A stretch of 64,000 bases of DNA, taken from positions 5,952,001 to 6,016,000 of the forward strand of contig OZ020485.1 in assembly GCA_963971405.1 (NCBI GenBank), given 5' to 3'. Positions 58,801 to 64,000 of this stretch are shown here, in pieces. Made by a program: the position numbers and the translations under genes. Each line of letters begins with the position of its first letter. Position 1 is the first letter of the stretch. The notes beneath the pieces are model-generated. The model was not told the origin of the DNA. It did no database searches and saw only the letters and a program-made list of their open reading frames with translations. This DNA comes from Psococerastis gibbosa. Lineage: Eukaryota > Arthropoda > Insecta > Psocodea > Psocidae.

Positions 58801-60956
58801 AGACGTGAGATATCTATATCAAGCACATGCCATGACGCGATGACCTAATTATCGACGACTATTGTTGATGCTGATTTCACATAAGACTACCCTGTGAGGT
58901 ATCTATTGTATAAGGTAGTCAATATATAAAGATGCATATTATGGACGAACGTTTTATTAGGGTACAAAAAATTCGGATAATTAAGTCTAGCGGTAGAGCC
59001 TGGGACTGGCGTCCGAGAAGTAGTACGAGTCCCATACAGGCCGTGTTTTGAGTTGTGTCTAGATCTATTGTACTTACGTCATGAGCCGTAACGAAAAATG
59101 TGTACGGCAGTAACGTGACTACTCCCAATAGGTAAAACGTCACGAACCCAAGTTTGTACCTAAAAATGAAACAACTTTACTTGCCGACTCATAATATCAC
59201 AAGAAGAAATGGAGCAACTATTACTCCAATAGTATTGGAGTAATAGTTGCTCATACTAAACCTCAAACTTGTAGAAGATTCAGAAAGAATTGATGAAATA
59301 ATTCGACGAAGGAACGGAAGTTATTCCACCGTTTCGGCGCTTCGCGAACCAATGTTAAATATAAAGGGTGGTAGACAGAGCCCTCCCCCCTCCCCCAAAT
59401 GATTTCTTCAGGCCTGAGCTTAGTCAGCGCAATTTTACGTGGTGAGGCGGAGTCCCACGAACCTTCTAAACACTTTATTCGGATATATGTATTTCTCGAT
59501 AAATAAAATTTACTTTTACTAACTTATATTAATCACAAAATGCCTATAAGCCTACTGCTTACAAGAAGATGACATGAAGTTCTTAGTATTTGGGTCAGAA
59601 GTAGGGTGCCGAAATAAATAAGTTGAATAGTGGGGTTTCTACCTTAATCATTTTTTTTTAATGCTGAGGCCTTGAAGGTCGCCTTCGTAATAATTACGTG
59701 CCACTATGTTGCTACCTTTATTATTACCCCATTGAGGCATTGACAAGACCTTGCCCTTTGCTGAATTTTCTGACCATGCTTCGGAGGACCGGTATTGGGC
59801 CTTCCTCGTAGAGTGTAAGAGAGGGCCATAGTGAGTGTCTCCAAAGTGACTTCGTGGAACATGCTGCTAATATAAAATTGAAAAGTCACAACTTATCCAC
59901 AATAAATGTTATTAAATGTAACCGGTTCCGGTAAGAAATCTAGTGTAATGATGATATTTTTTTGAAACTGTTTACATATAATAACATTTATAGTGGTCAT
60001 AAGTAGCGTCTTCTCAATTTTATACATAAAAGTGTAAGAGAGGACGTCAGGGAATCGGGCTGCCGTCAGGAATGTAAGAAAATGTGCGAGAAACATGGAA
60101 ATAAAAAAATAAAATTGTGTTTCGTAACGTTAAAAATGTGAAATAAAGATTATTACTGAAATGAATAACTTTTTCGCGCTTTAAATTTAATTCAAAATTT
60201 GGTGGGAACCCATATTTAATATAAAATTGCTAGTTTTATTTATTTCAAATCAGGCATAGCAGTTATTAACGGAGAAATGCAAAAGTAAATTTACACTAGG
60301 TATAATGTGACACTTCAGAAGGAAAATTGCACTACATAGAATGATACTTTGGTTCAGGTGTCAGGAATTGAGCTTTCTGATTTTTTCTGATTTCTGGTAA
60401 CCCTACAGTTATAGCCCTATCTGCCATAGGTTGGTTTCTTATAATATTTAGAACAAAAAGTCGTTCGCCCATGGAAAATAAAAAAAATAAAGAAAGAAAA
60501 TTGTCAGTATTTTCCATATTGGCACATTTTTGGTCCACTCTCACTCTTATTAATTTTATGTAGATAGACGAAGATACGGTAATCATTTGTTTTTTATTAT
60601 CGTCGCAGGTAGCGCCTTCTCCTTCACTATGGCCCAAGCTTCTGGCCCCTCTACGTCCCAGTAGACTAGCTAGTGAAATGTCATAGACTTTTGACCATGG
60701 ACAGCGACCAAAGTAGCGCTTTGAAATGGAGATAACTTACTCAGTCATACCAAGGCTACATCATTATATTACCTCCTACCAATATCAAATAATTAGCACA
60801 GGTAATTTTAACTTACCAATCTCTTGGTTCTTCAGGCAGAGCACAACAATCATTTCCGGCGGCATTGTCTTCAGGAGAACTTGTTCCCTCTCCGTCCATT
60901 TCGCTGTCATCGCTATCATTTTCAAGCAATGGCCTTGTGTTCACTGAATAGCTCAT
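49761..60956 (-). CDS. Equilibrative nucleoside transporter (SLC29/ENT family), complete 11-exon gene
   Basis: Carries nucleosides across membranes down their gradient, with eleven membrane helices expected for the family. Coding exons (minus strand): 60956-60817, 59159-59078, 58221-58073, 57206-57112, 55818-55768, 54760-54528, 53676-53551, 52648-52543, 52299-52214, 50687-50488, 49872-49761. They total 1380 nt, giving 459 residues plus TAA, and all splice phases match; human ENT1 is 456 residues. Visible landmarks are an acidic N-terminus, the TM1 motif LGVVTLLPYTFFVTA (residues ~56-70), two N-glycosylation sequons in the first outer loop (N86, N91), a helix with SGQALGGIF, an acidic cytosolic loop after TM6, the FSIWDYIGR signature (residues 340-348, with the family's key Asp and Arg present), NGY in TM10 and a small-residue-rich last helix. 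The usual Trp of the TM1 LLPW motif is Tyr here. No frameshift or stop is seen. The start is the first in-frame ATG of exon 1; untranslated exons upstream are possible. Confidence 0.95.
50488..50687 (-). CDS. ENT exon 10 (TM9-TM10)
   Basis: Encodes RVVFIPAFLLCNANPR and LFGLTNGYMTNN, matching the conserved ENT blocks R..F.P....CN..PR and SNGY. Acceptor ttacag, donor gtatgt. Confidence 0.96.
51650..52066. mobile_element. MITE in ENT intron 9, TA duplication
   Basis: Ends GGCGGGTATTCTACTGGTCA and TGACTAGTGGAATACCCGCC, inverted, flanked by TA. The interior shares AAAATTGATCAATGATCATA with the element at 53.3 kb. Confidence 0.7.
52214..52299 (-). CDS. ENT exon 9 (TM8, family signature)
   Basis: Encodes KYFVPVVAFLVFSIWDYIGR. 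The FD..GR-type signature is kept with Trp before the Asp. Acceptor tttcag, donor gtaaga. Confidence 0.96.
52543..52648 (-). CDS. ENT exon 8 (TM7)
   Basis: Encodes TWIYCISGMLCYIITISIYP, corresponding to the TM7 block with its late proline. Acceptor cttacag, donor gtaaga, phase 1 out. Confidence 0.93.
53165..53545. mobile_element. Large fold-back with nested MITE in ENT intron 7
   Basis: Outer arms (ATTTCCAAAAACAGTGACGT and onward, ~53186 and its inverse to ~53508) enclose an inner element beginning GGTGGCGTTTCCACCGACC at ~53225 and ending ~53474. Arms match closely. Confidence 0.7.
53551..53676 (-). CDS. ENT exon 7 (large cytosolic loop)
   Basis: The start was fixed by phase. The acceptor ctttttag at 53677 gives an open frame LFFKFHLLVKAPANT leading into an acidic stretch and LLPQISVVHVFKR. 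A closer acceptor-like ag at 53653 would break the frame. Donor gtaagc. Confidence 0.9.
54528..54760 (-). CDS. ENT exon 6 (TM4-TM6)
   Basis: Encodes VMGAILQASLLGLACKIS, then VVSGQALGGIFPA and TM6. These match the most conserved ENT helices (GAILQ.SL.GLA; SGQ.L.G.F). Acceptor tttcag, donor gtaagt, phase 0 out. Confidence 0.97.
55305..55525. mobile_element. Fold-back MITE in ENT intron 5
   Basis: Arms of about 80 bp containing CACCGACCTCG, then TAATGCAAGTGCATGACGTG, then GTAGCAGACAT; inverted copies meet near 55420. Confidence 0.75.
55768..55818 (-). CDS. ENT exon 5 (TM4, 51-bp micro-exon)
   Basis: Short exon giving WQNAFFIVTILTVVVIN, too short to appear as a free ORF. It is found from phase continuity between exons 4 and 6. 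Acceptor tttcag, donor gtaaga. Confidence 0.9.
56424..56586. mobile_element. Palindromic MITE in ENT intron 4
   Basis: Ends CTGATCGAGGCGATTATAAT and its inverse, with the same core as the shorter hairpin at 61492-61556. Confidence 0.65.
56587..57111. other. Part of ENT intron 4, nothing recognised
   Basis: Ordinary AT-rich intron sequence. No repeat family from this window matches. Confidence 0.45.
57112..57206 (-). CDS. ENT exon 4 (TM3)
   Basis: Encodes RISLELRMFGSLGAILASF and onward, matching the TM3 block of ENTs (arginine, then GSL.AI). Acceptor tttcag, donor gtaaga. Confidence 0.93.
57715..57865 (+). repeat. tRNA-derived SINE copy in ENT intron 3
   Basis: B-box GGTTCGAGTCC at about 57760, followed by TTTTCTGGCCATGCTTCGGA and GTAAGAGAGGGC, shared with 59745-59850. 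It lacks a full tRNA fold, so it is not called as a tRNA gene. Confidence 0.55.
58073..58221 (-). CDS. ENT exon 3 (outer loop 1 and TM2)
   Basis: Encodes YWMYKLRD, two N-X-T sequons (N86, N91) and TM2 ending LNSMYAH. The loop is shorter than in human ENT1. Acceptor tttcag, donor gtaagc, phase 2 out. Confidence 0.93.
59078..59159 (-). CDS. ENT exon 2 (TM1)
   Basis: Completes Trp47 and encodes the first membrane helix up to the family's TLLP..FF.TA motif. Acceptor ttttag, donor gtaagt, ends in phase 0. Confidence 0.95.
59212..59252. repeat. 41-bp palindrome in ENT intron 1
   Basis: Two exact 20-bp arms (GAGCAACTATTACTCCAATA and its inverse) around a single G, 53 bp from the exon 2 acceptor. 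The transcript could fold into a hairpin here. Confidence 0.85.
59745..59850 (+). repeat. SINE copy (tail part) in ENT intron 1
   Basis: GAATTTTCTGACCATGCTTC, CGGAGGA and GTGTAAGAGAGGGCC match the body of the 57.7-kb SINE. Confidence 0.5.
60817..60956 (-). CDS. ENT exon 1 (cytosolic N-terminus)
   Basis: Residues 1-46 plus two bases of Trp47. Opens at ATG 60956 with MSYSVNTRPLLEND, followed by a run of Asp/Glu/Ser. Donor gtaagt at 60816. The dileucine (RPLLEND) in the acidic tail resembles a sorting signal, but that is inference. Confidence 0.9.
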
Positions 60957-61491
60957 AATGAGAAATTAGTTATGAGACCCGAACTGCAAGCGAGCAGTAT
61001 CATACTAGAATGTCTCCATTGTGAAGTAATATGTATGAATGATTCATTTATCAAGGTCTCACACGTAATTGTAAAAAAAATGATTAACAGCTGGAAGTGG
61101 AACTCAATCTGGAAAATGGAAATTGTAATGTTGTTTGTTTGTTTATTTCTTTCATGAACTTCCATTTTCGTCGTGGTAAAAGAAAACATTTAAAACGCGG
61201 GAAAAGGTTTCAGCCGTCTCAGTTTTTACTTTTTATAAATTTCTCCTCCATACAATGTTTTAACGAAATCACATTCGCTTACTTCATAAAAGAAAGTCGG
61301 GTCTTATTATTTGTGAAGGTATGCCAGGTAGAGGATCAGATCGTCTTTTACTCTTTTCAAGCCCCGGCCATAGAAGACTCAGAAACCATTTTTGTCGTGG
61401 CAAAAGAAAACATTTAAAAAGCGGGGTAACTTTTCAACTGACTCAAATTTTACTTCGGGGTTTTCAGATTTCTGATAAACTCTCTACAGCC

Positions 61492-61556
61492 TGATCATGG
61501 CGATTATAATACCAGGGTATTAAATAAACTCCGGTATTATAATAGCCATGATCAGT
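61492..61556. repeat. Short hairpin related to the 56.4-kb MITE
   Basis: CTGATCATGGCGATTATAAT pairs with ATTATAATAGCCATGATCAG around a short AT-rich centre. Confidence 0.7.
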
Positions 61557-61739
61557 CTGCAGCTGGACACAATTCGAAATCCATAATCTTCAGGTCTGTT
61601 ACTGACAGAAAACTACTCAAGAAACTGGCATTACTAATTCAAATCACGAGCTCATCCGTTTTCATAAAAGTTTCAAGAACTTATTTTAACAAACAATACT
61701 ATTTATTTTTATAGTTTAAAATCCCGATATACAAGAGAA

Positions 61740-62605
61740 AAGGGGACGTGCAACAATGCAACAACTACCGGCCGATCAAGCTAATGAAACGAAAAGCATC
61801 CAAGAGGAAGCCCCTGCAAGTCTGTTATTCGCGGATGACGTGGTAGTAAGCACGCAAGGGAGAACGGAAGGCGAAGCAGAGCTAAATAAATGAGTGGAGC
61901 GCCTAGAAAAAGAGGGCCTGAAGGTAAACAGGAGCAAAACTGAGTACATGGAATGCGGGAAACCAGAACCAGGCACTGTAAAAATAGGTGACCAAGAACT
62001 TAAGTAAGTGGAGACATTTAAGTATCTGTGTAGCACTCTTGAACAAAACGGTGGATGTGAAGAAGACGTGAAGGGAAGAATAAAAGCAGGCTGGGGGAAA
62101 TTTCATGACATGGCACCAACCCTCACAGACAGAAAAATGCCAAAGAAGCTCAAGGGTCGAATATATAAGCAAGTGATCCGACATTGTATGCTGTACGGTG
62201 CGGAGTGTTGGGCGGTCAGGAAGCGAATTGAACACATAATCCACGTGGCGGAGATGAGAATGCTACGAAGGACGTGTGGACTGACCCTGCAAGACCAGCG
62301 CCGAAATGAGGACATAAGGTTGGAGATGAAAACTGGTGATGTCGCACTAAAGCTAAGGGAAAGAAGACTCAGTTGGTGGGGCCACGTCCATCCCTCCTAA
62401 AGCGTATACAGAACATGACACTCCCTGGACCCCGCCCCCGGGGAAGCCCGAAAATGACACTCCCCAGAAAAATCGAAGAAGACATAAGGACTCTCGCCCT
62501 GAACAAGGAAGACGCTCTAAACATAGTTGTTTGGAAACGACGCTGCCCTGCCGCCGACCCTCCCTGAGGACAAAGGCGATGTAAAAGTAAAAGTAAGTAA
62601 GTCCT
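61740..62605 (+). pseudogene. LINE reverse transcriptase, decayed
   Basis: Contains the catalytic LLFADDVVVSTQGR box, KVNRSKTEYM, then VETFKYLCSTLEQNG, LYGAECWAVRKR, MRMLRRTCG, RRLSWWGHV and, after a frameshift near 62395, KIEEDIRTL and VVWKRRCPAADPP. In-frame stops at about 61890 and 62005 show it is dead. Ends in a TAAAAGTAAAAGTAAGTAAG tail. Confidence 0.85.
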
Positions 62606-63407
62606 TCATCCATAGCCCATCAACCTCATACTGTTATAGTATACATGAGTGTAATAAAATTTTCCTCATCCGTAACAATTTGGATTGCAACTCATTATTT
62701 CAACAAATAACTAAATACATGAAATTTTTAACATTAGCCATGAGTTTTCAATCTTGTCCCTAACAATTGGGTGCACAGGTATATTATCTGGACAACCCAT
62801 TTGAAACGAAACATTTTAAATTAGTTTTTTATTTATTTATAAATAGTTTTAAATTGCACAATGAACCTTTGTGTATACCGTTATCGATATGGTTGTGCCA
62901 GAGAGCCTACACAAGCCTGCCCCCAGTCAGAATCACCTGGAGCAAATGCCCCCCCCCCCCCCCCCCGCAGCCAACGACCCGAAAGGCCAAAATACAAGCC
63001 GATTCTATTGAGAATTGACTAATTTTTTTAAAAATTTCCATTACCTACAATAACTTTTCAATGCACCATGTCTATTTGTCTAGTATAAATCAAAGCTACC
63101 ATCAACTCTTATTATTACTCAGCCCCGATAGGGACCTCCCCACCCCCTAATAGTACTTCCGCCGCCTTTGCGTATACACCATTCAAAAACTCGAATAAGT
63201 CGAATACCCAGTATCGATGTTAGCCGCAGACCTTGACCAAGTCAAAACATCTGGTATCAGTTAAATACTACATTTTGACTATATTTCATTTCTACTTCAC
63301 CATAAATATTTCAACCTTTGTGAAAATTTCTGCTTTTAATAACATGATAGACAACACAACAGAGATATACAATCATTTGAACCAATTAGTAGCTCAAGCT
63401 AGATGGA
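62606..63407. other. No gene seen
   Basis: Contains a long C-run (62948-62966) beside GGAGCAAATG. Otherwise AT-rich and featureless. Confidence 0.45.
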
Positions 63408-63915
63408 ATGAATGAATTTCAGGTCCCGTGCTTATCCGGCAGGACCTGCGACGGGCAAATGGACAGACAGCTGGCAGCAGCAGAGGGCGCAGGCACCGGG
63501 GTGCTGTACGCGGAGGAGACCGGACATCGTGGCCCCGCCGAAGAAGGGTACATGAGATGTGACATCCCTGCAGAAGTTGGCCAGTACGTTGGTGCCCCTG
63601 AAAACAGTGAACTCCCACTCTGGAACAAAATAAGAAATTGAGGATTTAGACAATTGGACTCACGACTAGCATCCGGACAAATTTTTCTGCTGCCACACTA
63701 TACCCTCGCCCGGATTGGTGTGCAATGTGTCGACATTGTGCGTAGGAGGCCGAAAGTGGATAGCACATTCTTGCAGAGTGCCATGTGATCTGGCGCCAGA
63801 GACTCAAACATCTAGGGTGCACTGTCGCTACTGACGGCTGGGCTCCAGCAACCCGCAGAAGCAGTGGGGCTCGACTAGTGGGGGACCTATGGACCCAAAT
63901 TGTGGCCTGGGTCCC
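63408..63915 (+). pseudogene. Probable LINE C-terminal fragment with zinc-knuckle motif
   Basis: From about 63655 one frame reads IRTNFSAATLYPRP, DWCAMCRHCA, a stop, EAESG, a stop, HILAECHVIWRQRL. CxxC..HILxxC is the zinc motif near the end of R2-like and related elements. The upstream open stretch 63408-63641 may belong to it. Confidence 0.5.
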
Positions 63916-63951
63916 GACTACAAGTTCATACTACTACTACCACCAGGGACG

Positions 63952-64000
63952 GATCCAGCCCATTTGGGGGGGGGGGGGGGGTCAAAATCCGAAAAACATA
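63952..64000. mobile_element. hAT MITE, left end only, cut by window edge
   Basis: CAGGGACGGATCCAGCCCAT followed by a long G-run is the reverse complement of the right end of the element at 21136-21294. The rest lies outside the window. Confidence 0.6.

Noticed and set aside
58973-59045. A second tRNA-like stretch (TCTAGCGGTAGAGCCTGGGA...)
   Set aside because: A-box-like only; I could not pair the stems.
1-64000. CRISPR arrays, operons or bacterial genes
   Set aside because: No regularly spaced repeats and no dense gene strings. The gene structure is eukaryotic throughout.

Overview
This is arthropod nuclear DNA, most likely from an insect. It is AT-rich, dense with transposons and gene-poor. 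Every host gene I can support has introns with GT..AG borders. The arthropod call rests on a BEL/Pao retrotransposon, PIF/Harbinger elements with a MADF-type companion protein, and an interstitial (TTAGG)n run near 37.64 kb. I cannot name the species. A hemimetabolous insect such as a hemipteran is a guess from general repeat character.

Layout. 1-28 kb holds no convincing host exon. It is a mosaic of repeats: an unclassified ~0.83 kb family (called R1 here, about eight copies in the window), a second family (R2), hAT-like elements with 8-bp target duplications, PIF/Harbinger relics, twin elements flanked by TTAA, fold-back MITEs, tRNA-derived SINE-like repeats and 3' ends of dead LINEs.

28.8-49.6 kb is a diverged tandem duplication. 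Each unit holds one minus-strand gene with the same four-exon plan: a signal-peptide exon, two 138-bp phase-0 exons and a terminal exon. Gene 1 (35188 to 28854) reads as an intact 177-residue secreted protein. Its shape suggests a GM2-activator/MD-2-like lipid-binding protein, but this is not proven. Gene 2 (47853 to 40192) keeps the promoter and first three exons, but its last exon is cut by an R1 copy that replaces the C-terminal half. Its first intron holds an antisense BEL/Pao element (42049-47018) with 5-bp target duplications and nearly identical LTRs. That element keeps one long ORF, but the reverse transcriptase YVDD box reads YVNN and most of RNase H is missing.

49.7-61.0 kb is one complete 11-exon minus-strand gene for an equilibrative nucleoside transporter (SLC29/ENT). 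Its coding exons sum to exactly 1380 nt (459 residues plus stop) with every splice phase agreeing. Its introns hold fold-back MITEs, SINEs and a 41-bp near-perfect palindrome. 61-64 kb is again repeats, including two decayed LINE fragments.

The two real gene systems are a membrane nucleoside transporter and a pair of small secreted proteins. Nothing in the sequence links them beyond adjacency.
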